The position numbers were made by a program, and so were the translations under genes. 64,000 nt of DNA from Hyaloperonospora brassicae (Eukaryota; Oomycota; Peronosporomycetes; Peronosporales; Peronosporaceae). How positions within the stretch are numbered: the stretch's first letter is position 1; each line of letters opens with the position of its first letter. Below, one piece after another: positions 11,774-23,522 of this stretch. The notes under the pieces were generated by a model. That model was not told the DNA's origin and searched no databases. It worked only from the letters and a program-made list of their open reading frames with translations. The stretch covers positions 1 through 64,000 of the forward strand of contig CANTFL010000422.1 in assembly GCA_947650285.1 (NCBI GenBank), written 5' to 3'.

Positions 11774-12716
11774 AGTGGGATATCATACTTACCGAAGATT
11801 ACCGCGCGCCTAAACTCTCGCAAAATATTATTTCAAATGGCAAGCTCGAGCGCAAGGACTTGTGTATGACGATACAAAGCGCGCACTATCCAGGCATAGC
11901 GATGGTGAGGTCGTATTCGATATATCGATGGATAATAATGTTTTCTCCGCAAAAACATGGACTTAAAACGCAGTACAAGTTATCCAAGTGAAGTACTGAA
12001 GGCGATAATCACTCACGAGGCGTCATACGGGTCTTTCAAGGACATGCAGAGTGGGTCACTACACAACTTCTATCATTGTCTGGTTCATCCAAGTTATGAC
12101 GCGGTTGGGAGGATGAAAAGAGACTCAGCGTTGGGCATCAAGATAACGGATCGTTCGATGCCTACGTGTAAGTCATGAGCTGAGGGAAACCATACCAATT
12201 ATGTGCAGTCACATAAGAACACGGGTGACCGCTCGCCAATCGACCGTATTGGCGGATTTATATGTTCGGACTTTAAGGGTCCGAGCACATCAAAGAGGTC
12301 GACTTGGGAATCGGTACCTGATTAGTTTTGTCGATCACAAGTCTTATCAATGTCACGTATTTCTCGCTAGAACTAAGGATCAGGAGGCAAAGAAGCTCGA
12401 GCATTATGTGGTCTTTTTCAAGCGTCAGCTCAACTGTCGAGTACATGTCCTAAGGACTGAAGGCGGCAGAGAGTACGTGAATGTATACCTGTCTTGCAAG
12501 TCCACAGTTTTTTTCAAGACAAGTCGTTGAACCTAGAAAACAAGCATCAAATAGAAAAGTTGAGATAATGAAACGGACGGTGTTTAATTTGACTCACTCG
12601 ATGATATTAGCATGTGGACTGAATCTGTCGTTGTGATGAGATGCGGTTGGGTATGCCTCAAATATCCTCAATCTCATGCCGACAAGCGCAAAGGACAATA
12701 AAGCATCGCTCATGGA
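11774..12716 (+). pseudogene. Ty1/copia protease end, GAG-pre-integrase and integrase
   Basis: After the MULE the copia frame resumes with APKLSQNIISNGKLERK (end of protease). Near 12060-12100 follows the GAG-pre-integrase pattern with HPSYDAVGRM. The integrase core (12201-12530) reads with NRYLISFVDHKSYQCHVFLA and LRTEGGREY, where the usual DGGGEY block carries an Asp-to-Glu change. Remnants of the later integrase part (TVFNLTHSMI...ACGLNLS) extend to the LTR at 12717. In-frame stops and shifts are frequent. Confidence 0.8.
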
Positions 12717-13159
12717 TGTAACGGGGTAGCCCATTACATATTATTGTCATTACGAAGAAAATGACATTAAAGAATATTACGTTGAATATTCTCTTAACAA
12801 TATCACAAGTCATGAGTGATATTGTTGAGATGACCGAAGGGCCTTCTCATTGGTTGATATCGTGATGGTATCAACCCACCAATTGCTGCTAGACGCGCGC
12901 AATGGGTGGTGAGTCGACGTCATCATACGTTCATTTAGATTAATTTAATAAAGTCAGGATTAACAGAGACACAAAATTGATAGGACTTAATTGTATTAAA
13001 TAACAGTTTTACATTTACCAGAGACTAGAGTGTGAACTTAGTCTCTTTTCCTTCCTCTGTGTCGGTGCAACACTTAGCAGGGCACTGACTATCACTGTTA
13101 TCAGTGGAAGTGAGTTCCATACTGGTCAGCCAGTACGTTGTCACCAGTGCCCAGTTACA
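12717..13159 (+). repeat. LTR, 443 bp, relative of the 50205-50594 LTR
   Basis: Starts TGTAACGGGG and ends CAGTTACA. It aligns with the 390-bp LTR at 50205-50594 over most of its length at roughly three-quarters identity (GACGCGCGCAAT, TCATTGGTTGA, TAAAGAATATTA), with a different 3' part. No target duplication is visible (left flank ATGGA, right flank AGTAG), and copia coding missing on its right side suggests a deletion at or after insertion. Confidence 0.75.
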
Positions 13160-13269
13160 AGTAGACTCTCGAGTCATCTCGACAATATAACCGTATTCAG
13201 TGGTATGTTTAACAAATCAAAATAAAAAATATTCTATACTACCATTTCTCTTAATGGTAATTTCATGTA

Positions 13270-13925
13270 ACAGGCTATTTTATTACTGCAGTTGACCGTT
13301 TCTTCGAAGGACTATCAAGTTTGACGGTTAAAAATCTCGGCCAAGTGAACAAGTTTCTCGGGATGCGAGTGGTGCATAACGAAGATGTTGGCTATCTGCT
13401 GTAAAGGAGGAGGCTACAAATGACTTGTCACGTGGTCACGGATTCTCGGAATGCACTTTAACACTTGCACCTATCGGATCTGACTGCATTGAGGTGCCTT
13501 TAAGTGATACGGTATTGCTCGAGGTCAAGGGCAATAGTTAACTTTCAATAGCCAAGGAGCTTGAGTCACTGTTTGAGTCGCTGCTTTAGGTTGCTCGATG
13601 CACGGGGCACAACATTGTGTTTGCAGTCCACAAAGCAACACGTCTAACGCATCAACCTCTGTTTAACGATTTAAAGCTTGCCAAGCGTGTGGCGCGCTAC
13701 CTGAAAGGCACGAGGTCGATGAAATTAACATGACACCAAGCAAAAATAAATGGATGTCGATTATAATTGAAATTACATCGACGCGAATTTTGCCGCAATA
13801 AAGTGTCAGGAAGTCCCTGACGGATCGTATTATACTTCACAATGGTGTGGAGGTCAGCTGGTGTGACAAGAAACAGGAAAGTGTATGCTTTTTGACGATA
13901 GATGTGGTGATTTATATGTATTTTC
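13270..13925 (+). pseudogene. Ty1/copia reverse transcriptase end and RNase H remnant
   Basis: Broken frames read VDRFFEGLSSLTVKNLGQ and VNKFLGMRVVHN (end of RT), then VARCTGHNIVFAVHKATRL and HDLKLAKRVARYLKGT-like sequence (connection region), then RKSLTDRIILHNGVEVSWC (RNase H). This order is characteristic of Ty1/copia. Several stops are present. Confidence 0.75.
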
Positions 13926-14213
13926 AAGAAGTTGAAAACTGAATTATCTAGGTCCTTAGTTCGCTCACCTGTGCTACATCAAGGTCTATCCTTTAGCGTC
14001 CTTGTAGAAGCTTCTTTAGTGACGTCATCTAATGACGCCAGACTGTGACGTCAGACCTAACCTATATACTCATTGCGGTGTATTTTCTACCTTACTCGGA
14101 CGCACGTACCCGGGGGCCTGAGATCTCTTCGGACTTGACTTCGCGTTGGCCGTCTCGCAAATATTGGACTAGTTCTGTCAATGCGAAACGTGGCGGATGG
14201 ATCTTTCGCTCTC
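13926..14213. other. Intergenic or LTR remnant between copia and gypsy
   Basis: No gene. The string TGACGTCA-like occurs three times within 14020-14056 (GTGACGTCATC, TGACGCCA, TGACGTCA), resembling CRE/bZIP sites seen in LTR promoters. This may be the 3' LTR of the minus-strand gypsy remnant to the right, but I could not find a second copy. Confidence 0.35.
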
Positions 14214-15789
14214 TCAAGTACTGTCACACTCCGGGAGGCCGTGCCATTTGACTAGCCAGTCTATTTGTCGGCTGCGCTGACAACGATTAAACATCTTTTC
14301 CACGATGTATAGTTTCTCTCCGGTGTCTGGCTCTAGAATAACTGGAACTGCTTTCGTAATCGGTCGTCCAGCGAACTCGGAGGCATTTGACTTGTATGGG
14401 GAGATTAGGTCAATGTTGAACGATGAGTGCAGTCTCTTCATACTTCGCGGTAGCTTTAACTTGGCTACGTTTGGATTGATCATCCTGGATATTTCAAACT
14501 GTCCCACTTTTTCGCGAGCTTTGCTTTCTTTAGATCGATGTGAGCATTCACTGTTTTAAACTGTAGTCTCTTGGCATCCAACAGAACTAAGTCACCTACA
14601 TTAAATTAATACATCTTCTTTTAGAGTCGTAGTGCTATTTTTGCCTTTCCTGAGCTTGTTCCAGGTTTTCGCTTGCCTTAAGTACTAGCTTTTGACGATC
14701 TTTGGGAAACTTGGAGGCAAATTTTGAAAGTGAATGTAAACTCAGATCCGCATGGTCTCTTTATAAATGCACAATCAGATTGGATACCTTTCTCTTGGTA
14801 TCGATTTCGAACGGGGTGAGCTTAGTAGACGCATTCACCGACGTAGCGTGCGCCGACTCTACCGTACCTAATAGCTTTGCATAATTTTCGCCACTTTACG
14901 ATACTAGGCAGCGTAAAGCGTCTTCCAACACCAAGTTTTGGCGCTCTGTTTGCCCATCTGCTTGTGCTAAATGAGCGGTCGTCGTGCTTAGCTTGACACC
15001 AATTGTATTCATCAGCGATTTCCAAAGCTTCGCCGTGGACTTTGCATCCCGATCGCTAATAATAGGCTTCGGCAATTCATGATGTCGGACTACAGCGTCG
15101 GAAAATAAATCTGCGGTGTCTTTCGAATCGGTGGTCGTATACGTCGGTGCATAAATCGGTCTCTTTGACAACTTGTCTACGACGACGCAAATAGCATCAT
15201 AATCTTCCGACACGGGTATCCCAGTAATGAAGCACATGGACACTACATCTCAGCATTCCTCCGGAATGGGGAAAGGAATTATTAGTCCGTTCTTTCGCTG
15301 GATGTTAGGCTTCCATCGAGTGCATCTTTCACATGTCTCTACGTACTTCTGCACTGTTTCCATTATCTTCGGCCGATAGTACAATTGCTTTAGCTTCAGG
15401 TAAGTTCTGCGCACTCCTGGATGTGCCTCTGTTGCTGCATAGTGAAACTCGTATATAATCTTCGTCTTTATTTCTGGTATGTTTGGGACGCATATCTGCT
15501 GTATTGCCTCATCTTGTTTTACACAAATGAGTCCTTTGTCGATTATGAAGTTGTCATTCGATTGTTGAGTTCTCCAGATTTTTTGGAAAAAGTTGTCTGT
15601 GTGATATCCTTGCTGGATCGTTTTTCGCACTTTGTCACTGAGATGTGCGCGCACCGCTTGAAACCTGGCGTTGCGGATCTGCTCCTGAGCGGTCCCTATC
15701 GGACGCCACTCCCCCCGCAATTCCTCATCGTCGAGTAAGAGGTGTGCGACTTCGAGCGGAATGGACCGCATGAGGGCGGAGTGAACCAT
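14214..15789 (-). pseudogene. Ty3/gypsy integrase with chromodomain-like C-terminus
   Basis: The 179-aa frame 15250-15789 holds the HHCC finger (HYAATEAHPGVRRTYLKL, then CERCTRWK). The 115-aa frame 14896-15243 continues the catalytic core (VVDKLSKRPIYAP, PKPIISDRDAKSTAKLW, ADGQTERQN), showing the second Asp and the Glu of the DDE triad. The 97-aa frame 14214-14507 gives SSFNIDLISPYK and a chromodomain-like WLVKWHGLPE. The three frames are separated by stops or shifts (one stop at 15247-15249 between the first two). Confidence 0.8.
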
Positions 15790-15959
15790 GTATTTCTATA
15801 AAAGATAAGAGTTTAGTGCACAAGCATCCGTATAGTCATGTACGACGTGCGACAGATCAGAAACTGGGCACGCAGGCACAGCGAGCGCGCTGGATGGCTC
15901 CCCAGACACGGCCAGAGAGGTAATGCGTCGGCCACGACGTTAGACTGTCCTATAACAGG

Positions 15960-17300
15960 ATGTAAGACAAATTCTAACTGAATAAAAACGTCAGCATTCG
16001 TGCCGTCTTTGGCAACACTTTAGGATGGTGGAGTCTTCATTTGCACGCTAAACTGTCGGTGTACACTGAAAAGTATTTACCGTGGAGAAACGGACGCCAT
16101 TTCTCGAAAGCAGTCTTGATCGCTAACAGCTCTTTCTCGTGAGCCGATCATTTCAATACATGGGGGTCAGATGCTTCGAATAAAACGCAATGGCGTGGTC
16201 GTTATCATTGATGCGCTGAGATAGGACACCGCCCATGCAGAACCCAGACGCAACCGTAGTGACGATAAAAGGGTGAGTAAAGTCTGGTAGCGTTAGCGTC
16301 GGAGCCTGATGAAGTGCGAGGTTTAACGCGTTAAACGATCGCTGTTGCTCCTCCCCCCAGCTCCAGCGAGTATCTTGCTTGGTTAATTCTCTAAGAGGAC
16401 GTGACAGCTTGGCAAAATCGTAGATAAAGCGACGCTAATACTTCGCGAGTCCGAGAAAACTCAGCAGCTCCTTGCGAAACGTCGGCGTCTTAAATGTTGC
16501 AATAGTATCTGTCTTCTTTGGGTCGACGCGCAGACCCTCGTCGGAAACCATATGCCCCTAAAGTGCAATCTCCTGACGACCAAACGCACCTTTATAGAGT
16601 CGAGCATAAAGCTTCTCCTTGCGCAACATGACGCATACTGCGCGAACGTGTCCGACGTGGTAGTCTTTTGTACAGGAGAAAATACATATGTCGTCAAGAT
16701 ACACAACGACAAAGGTTTCGAGCTGGTCGAACAACGTTCGCATAAGCCGCGACCAGACACCAGGCATTCCGGATAGACCTATCGGTGCTACACACCATTA
16801 TTACGTTTACTTATGGGTTCGAAAAGCCGTATAAGGTCGACTTAATGGTAAGACTACCATTTGATGGTACCCACGCGCAAGATCTAGAAGCGTTAAAAAA
16901 TTACACCCCACCATGCGTTCCAACAGTTCCTCGATCAATAACGAAGGATTTTTTGCCACATCTGACATGCTATTCACATATAAGTAGCCAATCGCCCATC
17001 GAATGAGAATATTAGAATGCCCGCTTCGAAGCCATTCGACGCGTTAAGGGAACTTTCCGGATACGGGATCCTTTTTGGGAATGCCAAGTATATATGAGAA
17101 TCATAAAGAGTTTGACACCTCAATCCATCCTTTCCGTATATTATCCTCCACAAATTGTTGGAGAGCGTCCTGATCAACCTTCAATAGACGGAAGGGAGCC
17201 CGTGAGCTCGGCAACGCATCAGGCTTCATTTGTAGCTCAAACTTGACCGATCGCGTCGGAGGCATTTATTCCGGAAGCTGGTCGGGGAACACGTCCTTGT
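15960..17300 (-). pseudogene. Ty3/gypsy reverse transcriptase and RNase H remnant
   Basis: The frame 16558-16767 contains MRTLFDQLETFVVVYLDDIC, the RT catalytic box (YLDDI). Flanking frames read as earlier RT toward 17300 and as RNase H (CDASD-like, then NNDHAIAFYSK-like) toward 16000, all broken. No frame exceeds about 100 codons. Confidence 0.65.
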
Positions 17301-17689
17301 ACTCGTCCAGTAATGGCTTAAGCTCTTACGGTATCTCATAATGTTCGATGGTGGTAGCCTTTAATTAAAATATTTCTTCGTAGGCTCCGCTAGTCATCTT
17401 CGCGTGGAAGGTCATACCATATACGTCTTCGAACGTCGAATGTGCTGCAACTTCTATTCGTTGCGTACGCCATTTTATCTGGGGGTTGTACATGGTCAAT
17501 CATGGTTGACCAAATATCAAGTCATGTGTTTCCGGTAGATTCAACTCCGTACACTGTATCTTAGGAAACTCCATACCTTCGATTCGAGTGCTACCTTCCA
17601 CTCGCTTTGTGGGTTGACTCGATGTTCAGGTACCATCAAAACGACGTGCTTATATTATCTGTTCGCTGAGCACTTTGGACGCCAGACCG

Positions 17690-17910
17690 GGTTTGATCAT
17701 GTTGTTGACGCTCCCGAGTCAATCGAAATTATGACGGTTTTTATCATCAATAACACCATCACGAACGAATGGTCGACACTGCGCTGGTGTGTCCGCCCCC
17801 GAGGTACTTGAGTGGATGGCAATAGATGGTACCTTAGAATTTTGTTGTTTTTCCACGGCATTGATCGTGGTTTCAACATGTGAGGTTTGACTATATATAG
17901 TTTGACGCAA
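17690..17910 (-). pseudogene. Ty3/gypsy protease remnant
   Basis: Reads with VIISIDSGASTT at its end, the retropepsin active-site DSG. Upstream Gag is not recognisable because the younger gypsy element is inserted about 85 bp away. Confidence 0.6.
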
Positions 17911-17995
17911 AAGGCGTGTACCGATGATTGTCAGATCGTTTTAAAACAACTTTCTTGTATCATGACGCTCAAATATATATGTTACGTAAGAAAAG

Positions 17996-18527
17996 TGTAG
18001 CGGAGCTGCGCAGCTCCTTAAGTCAGAGGAATACTTAACGCTCAATGAGCAACTTTGGTTCTATGAACCCGACTCGAAGAGTCGACAGCTCCGAGAGCTA
18101 AGGTTTGGTTCAAAGAACTCGACTGAAAGAGTCAACAAGCTCAGAGAGCTTACGGTCCCTGTTCCAGGGGGACAAAATGATTCAAAGAATCAAACGAACT
18201 GAGTAAACAAGGAATAGCTGCCTTAACAAGGAGTTGCTACTTCCTTAAGATCGCAAGACGCTTCAGAGACGCACGTGTCTTTTGTTGATCACAATGGGAA
18301 CTAAATTTTTTTCTTCTTTTAACCTAAAAGAACACCGTAGAACAAAGTAATTGTCCTACTCACTAATGTTCTAAATAAACCTATAAAAAGATATCGTAAT
18401 CAATGGTTGACAGACATCAGTCTTCAAAAAATTGATACTTGTGTTCTAATATTACTTTAAAGGGGTTCCCATCCCTTGTGTGTACCACACCTATTGTCGA
18501 CTATTAGTCGACGTGTAACCCCGTAAC
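17996..18527 (-). repeat. 3' LTR of the gypsy element
   Basis: 532 bp, + strand start TGTAGCGGAGCT and end CCCCGTAAC. It is missing a T near the end relative to the other LTR. On the + strand it contains TATAAAAAG (18382-18390), which is CTATTAAAAG in the right LTR. Confidence 0.9.
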
Positions 18528-18740
18528 CTTCTCCCCTACCAGACTGACGTTTCCACAAAACGTCAATCGAATTCTTTCCTCGAAGAGGATGGTGTGTATG
18601 CGCTTCAACTTTATGGTTGGCAAAACACAAAACAACATGGCATCGCCACCCCATGATTCCTCGACTCTCTCGTTTTACCTCGGCATCGATGTGGAAGTGA
18701 TTATGGTAGCGATACCGATATCCATGGTGAAGATAGGACA

Positions 18741-19924
18741 ATGTTCGACTCACCAGTGCAAGAGGCAGCGCCTCATATTGCACCAAACCCATTTGCCGAG
18801 CGTGGCGAAGCCAACGCGCCATCGGCGCCGCATCAAACACTTATCGTGTGCGATACCATCATCTCTAATCCGCTCTATGAGCAACAACAGTTGGCTACCC
18901 AACAAGAGGAGAGAGCTCAGCGCCGTATGCAGCTTGCTGCAACCCTTGAGGGTCGTCGTGGCTTGGTGTTCACACCACTCAATGTGGAAGAGCGTATACG
19001 CCAAACGACAGGTCGTTCTTTGGCAACGTGGGACATTGGCGCTGAGCCGACATCTTCTGATGAGGTGGCGAGTCGACAGGCGCTTCGTGAGAGGTACCTG
19101 CGACCCCACTTGACGACTCAAAGTCAATACAAGTTGCTACTTGACACGCTAGCACGGGGTGCACCGATTCCACCGATGAAGGGTATACCCATTTTCTTAT
19201 TCGCAGGCGAAATTCAGGAGGAAGAATACAACGCTTTTGTTCGCTGGGTGCATCGGAAACGGCACCTCAGCAGCGTGTTAGCTCTCAGAGCAAGTGCCGA
19301 TGCGGCAGATGTTCGTCTAGAACGAAACTTTGCTATGATTACGCCAAGCTTAAGGCCAGAGGCCAGTTGCGAACTCGCACACGCTATGCTCCGGCTGTGC
19401 CGATTGATGTGAGTGATGGTCAAGCGGTACCCAATTACCCACCTGCCTCCACCACTATTGGTGAGAAGCGCTCTCGGTCGAGGGATGACCCCTGCCTCGA
19501 TGTTCAAAAACACCAACGGCAAATGGAAATTCTGCCGCAGGGGTGTCTCAAACTCCCACGAGTTCTCCGACTCCGAGTACTCTCTCCACTTCACCAGATA
19601 CTGGTATTGACCCTGACGAAGATGTCTTTTCAGGAGTCGCTTCACATGGAACTGGCGGTTCCCTTGCTCATCGAGCAGCGTCGGAGGGAGTCAATATACG
19701 GAAGGAAAGGCATGAGAAGGTGCTTCTCGAGATGAGGGGTCTCCTTGAGACATTGGGTAAGAACCAGAGTGCGTTTGACGCGATGCGAGCCCGTGTCCAG
19801 GCGTTGGAGTTGGGCTAAGCCCAAATGGAGGCTCAGCTTGACCTCCTGATACGGATTCAGCAACCGATGGCAAGGCCAACCTCCCCGGCGCAAGCGCCTC
19901 CAAGTTCACGTGGGACGGATCCCT
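18741..19924 (+). CDS. Antisense reading frame in the 3' part of the gypsy element (broken)
   Basis: A 223-codon frame starting ATG at 18741 lies on the strand opposite to pol, between the left LTR and the chromodomain. The same frame is open upstream to about 18656 (with GSDYGSDTDIHGEDRT). It has a Gln/Glu/Arg-rich helix (QQLATQQEERAQRRMQLAAT), then a region with LRERYLRPHLTTQSQYKLLL and EEEYNAFVRWVHRKRHL. After 19412 sense-looking sequence continues in frame 2 (VPIDVSDGQAVPNYPPAST) and then in frame 1 (19543-19818, acidic SPDTGIDPDEDVF and a terminal helix), and further to about 19924 after one stop. This suggests one ~400-residue protein with two frameshifts and a stop. No known domain recognised. 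The last third overlaps the chromodomain in antisense. Confidence 0.5.
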
Positions 19925-21190
19925 ATACGGCTTAAGCAAGCCAACGTAGAACACGGGGTGCGTGCGCAGTTTGCGCGGAAGGTTGAGCGTATACGCAAGT
20001 CCCTTCTTGGAGACGACCGTGAATGGTCCAATGAAGCGCGGGCGCAACTTTATCTTGAAGACGTCGGACACTACATTTGTATGTAGGTTAATAGCACAGA
20101 GTAGAACTTGGTCTACGACCTCATAATGTTTAATACAACCTGTGCCTTTAGCATCAGCTTGTTTCTTCTGCTTGTCTTGGCTATCAGCCAGTTCGTCACG
20201 CAGACGTCGTAAGACATTCAATCGCGTTGCGAGAAACTCGCTTACCTCTTTTTAAACTGTAGCAGGGCTGTTATCAGCAAGCCTATCGGCAACTCCTCCC
20301 CAACCAAGCCCTGAATTACGTAGTGGTAGCGTTAATGGAACGCGAGGGTGTGTGAGACCATTCACATAAAACGGTGTGTATCCGGTGGAGGCATGAACTG
20401 CTTAATAAACGCAAACTCAACGACAGGGAGCATCGAACTCCAACGTTTTGGCGTTTTAGCGCAAACACTGCGCAAGATGTCACCGATGATGCAATTAGCT
20501 CACTCGGTTTGACCATCAGTCTGCGGATTACCCGCTGTGGACATGTCCAAACGTGTTCCGAGAACCTTAAAAGATGGACTTCCAAAACTTACCAGTGAAG
20601 AGAGGATCTCTATCAGAGACAATTGCCAACGGTAAACCGTGTTGTCGAAACACTCGATCGATAAACAGCGTAGCTATACCTTCATCATCAATGGTATCTG
20701 GCACCGCCGCTAAATGAGCCATCTTGCTCAACGGTCTACAAAGAACACAATACCCGTATTGCCATACGTATCTTGCGGTAAACCGAACAAGGAGTCCATG
20801 CTGATGGACTCCTAACACCCTTTGGTTATCTGCAATTTAGCCAGTGGCTCGTCCGCGTGAGGTGAGGGTTTCACCCGTTGACACGTTTCACACGTAAGCA
20901 CATATGTGCTCACCCATTTGTATAGTTTGGGTTTCCAATTGCATCGGCTAACTGAGCCGTAGGTCTTCTCACGACCGAGATGACCACTCAACGCAGTATC
21001 ATGTGCCTCATAAAGGATTTGATACTTCAACTCCTCATCATTAGAGATAACGATGCGAGGGGTATCCTCCACATCCGTGCTATAGCACAACAGGCCTTGA
21101 TCGAAGGAATATGTATGTATCCTCGCACGTGATCGTGCAGACAATTCGATGTCTAGGTCCTTAAACTCATCGCTCCCTAGAGCACGTAGC
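19500..21190 (-). pseudogene. Ty3/gypsy integrase and chromodomain
   Basis: The 228-aa frame 20812-21498 ends with the HHCC finger (HDTALSGHLGREKTYG...CETCQRVK). The core continues at 20567-20818 (SKMAHLAAVPDTIDDEGIA, IVSDRDPLFTGKFWKS) and, after a shift, with a GQTER-like block near 20500. The frame 19691-20221 is the integrase C-terminal part (LRPRFIGPFTVVSKKG, THPVFYVGLLKPY). After one stop at 19691-19693 the same frame gives LPPTLLDEQGNRQFHVKRLL and the chromodomain QYLVKWREYSESENSWE (about 19545-19615). The chromodomain targets insertion to modified chromatin in this family. Confidence 0.85.
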
Positions 21191-22740
21191 AGAGATACAC
21201 AGTTTTCATCCTTGGCATGTGCCGTACGGATTGGGTCAGTGACCGACGACGACAGAGTTGGAACATATGCAAGGTCATATTCAGGCCTGAGTGACAACGC
21301 ATCAGCCAAAGCATTCTGCTTGCCCGGCTTATACTTCACCTCGAAGTTGTACTCGGCAAAGAAGGAAATCCAACGATCCATTCTCTGAGAGAGGTGAGGC
21401 GACTGGGTCGCAGTGCGTAGATACTCGTGATCTGTATAGATCACAAAAAGCTTAGAGCCAAGAAGATGAACTCTAAATTTGACGAGAGCATACTTCATTG
21501 CAAGTAGCTCTTTGTCATGAACAGGATAGTTATTTTCTGCATCAGTCAGCTGTCGGGACTCAAACGCAATGACGCGTTCCCGTCCATCATAATCTGTCTA
21601 TAACAGGCGCTGCCTATGGCAAAGTCAGATGCGTCACAGACGACACTGAAAGATCGATCAGGATCAGGCAAAGCCAAGATTGGCGCATGAAGGAGACTTT
21701 TCTTTCTGCTCGAATAGCAACATACTCGGTGCTAGTCCAGCACTATTACGAATACTTTTTAAGGAGATTGAATAATGGCCGAGCCATACCGGCGTAATTT
21801 GCACTGTACTTGTGCAAGTGATTGGCTTGGCCAAGCTATTACGTAATTTCTTTTGGTTCTTTGAAACCGGCCAATCAACTATGTCTTTTACCTTAGCGGG
21901 ATCCGCTCTAAGATCTCGCTTACCAATAAAGCACCCTAAAAAAGGAATCTCTTCAGCACCAAACATGCACTTAGACACGTTAGCGTACAACTTATTCGTA
22001 CTAATGCACTCGAGCACCGCTCCTAAATGGTCAATGTGATTGTCCACATCTGACCGACCGTTCATAGCAAAAATATGGACAAAGATGTCATCAAAGTCGG
22101 CCTGTGCATATCCTCGAGCGGTCTGAACAATTATGTCACAAGGCGATTGAATGTAGCCGGTGTATTTTATAATTCTTGTGGTATAACAAGCCACTCCCAG
22201 AGCATACCGCTTGATGTGCTGACCGCTGTCAGCGGAACATCGCTCTCTCGCATGAGCATTTGGTAATAAATATCGAGTAAGTAGAGCGCACTGCACATTG
22301 TACATCCCTCCATATTGTTCTGAAGACATCCTTCCTCGAAATCGGTGTCTGATCCGGGACGGTGGCCGCATTAAGCTTATTGTAATTATGAACAATGCGC
22401 CACTTCCCATTGGGATTTTTGACGCATAAGGTCTGTGTGTAATGGGGAGATTTGCTCTCGAGTACCATCCCTGCCGCGTGCTTTGCACGAAAGAAGTCGT
22501 CAATGACGTCGCACTGTTCCTTCGGTAAAGGACACTGCCGTGTTACGCAGTATTTAGTTCCAGGAGCCAAGTCAATTTCATGACGTACATTTCTATCGGG
22601 AGGTAAGACGGACGATCGGTTGTGACACACCACGCCCTGAAACTCATTTACCAAAGGATAGAAAGGATCAAGAGGATCCTTAAGTTTCGAAGAATCCACT
22701 ACGGGCATCCAATGCCGCCTTTGCGCCTTCAAGGACAGAC
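21190..22740 (-). pseudogene. Ty3/gypsy reverse transcriptase and RNase H
   Basis: The 167-aa frame 22229-22732 opens RT (HEIDLAPGTKYCVTRQCPLP, VKNPNGKWRIVHNYNKLN). The 279-aa frame 21664-22503 contains the catalytic box as FDDIFVH and later LGCFIGKRDLRADPAKV. The usual Tyr-x-Asp-Asp is changed to Ala-Asp-Phe-Asp-Asp. RNase H follows from about 21680 (CDASDFAIGSA, then after a shift ENNYPVHDKELLAMKYALV and VIYTDHEYLR). Frames overlap with shifts near 22250-22500 and 21600. Confidence 0.85.
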
Positions 22741-23522
22741 TCGTCCAATAACGATGATGAGATCAACTCAATATACGACCGAATGACCACCAACACGGAT
22801 AATTCTCCTGCCTGTAAGGCTTAGTTAAATTCACCGTCAGAAATTTCGTCTAGTCCAGAGAGAGTATCCAAGGATGGAAGAGTCTCAAGACTAATATTGC
22901 CATCAATCTGACCAGTCAACCCCTTGACAAGTGTATATAGTGTATTATTACTATTATCACTTCGTGACTTCTTAGACGTTGGGGGCTTAACAGTTGCCAC
23001 CCTACGCTTTGTATTTCTTAAAGAAACCTTACGCCTCCTAGAGGCCGGGACAGTAGGGTCTTCGTGGTTGCTATTCATCATAGCACGCTCTATACGAGAG
23101 CTCATGTCTTGAACGACATCTGGTGAAGTGTTACGTCACTCGAACACTACATCCAGTAGATTTACACATACCACTACACGTACAGCACCCGAGCCTAGCC
23201 ATGAACACTCTGGCTTCTTGCCAACAATGTCATTACCGATATTCAGTGAGGTGCTATCTCCCCGGGCCTCAGTCGGTGGGATTTTACGTGCCACCCCACT
23301 CACATCATAGGAATTACATTATTGATGTCTCGGTTCTAGACTAACCATGCTTGCAGAATGCAGTGACTCAGTATCACAACGGGTATCACTCAACGGAGTA
23401 TAACTCCCCTCACACACGGTGAAAGAGCTCCGTTCAATATGGATGTCATTGGCATTAATGTTAATTAACTCTGACATACCAATGTCCAGTATATTGACAT
23501 CTTACGTCAATGGCTCGCGCCA

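Larger units (their letters stand above)
5900..13925 (+). mobile_element. Decayed Ty1/copia retrotransposon, interrupted by a MULE and an LTR
   Basis: Read left to right: gag with a CCHC knuckle and the protease start (5958-6531), then the rest of protease, GAG-pre-integrase and integrase (11774-12716), then the RNase H end (about 13270-13925). The PR-IN-RT-RH order is that of Ty1/copia (Pseudoviridae-type) elements. The two protease halves rejoin in frame if the MULE and one copy of its 9-bp target duplication are removed. Most of the reverse transcriptase is missing where the 12717-13159 LTR sits. All open frames carry stops or frameshifts, so the element is inactive. I could not place its own LTRs with confidence. 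Confidence 0.8.
14214..17995 (-). mobile_element. Older Ty3/gypsy chromovirus remnant
   Basis: Reading right to left: protease with DSGAST (17697-17750), reverse transcriptase (about 16460-17300) with the YLDDI box, RNase H (about 15960-16440), integrase zinc finger and core (14896-15789), integrase C-terminus and chromodomain-like end (14214-14507). The right side is cut by the LTR of the younger gypsy element at 17996. Frames are broken repeatedly, so it is an older fossil than its neighbour. Confidence 0.8.
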
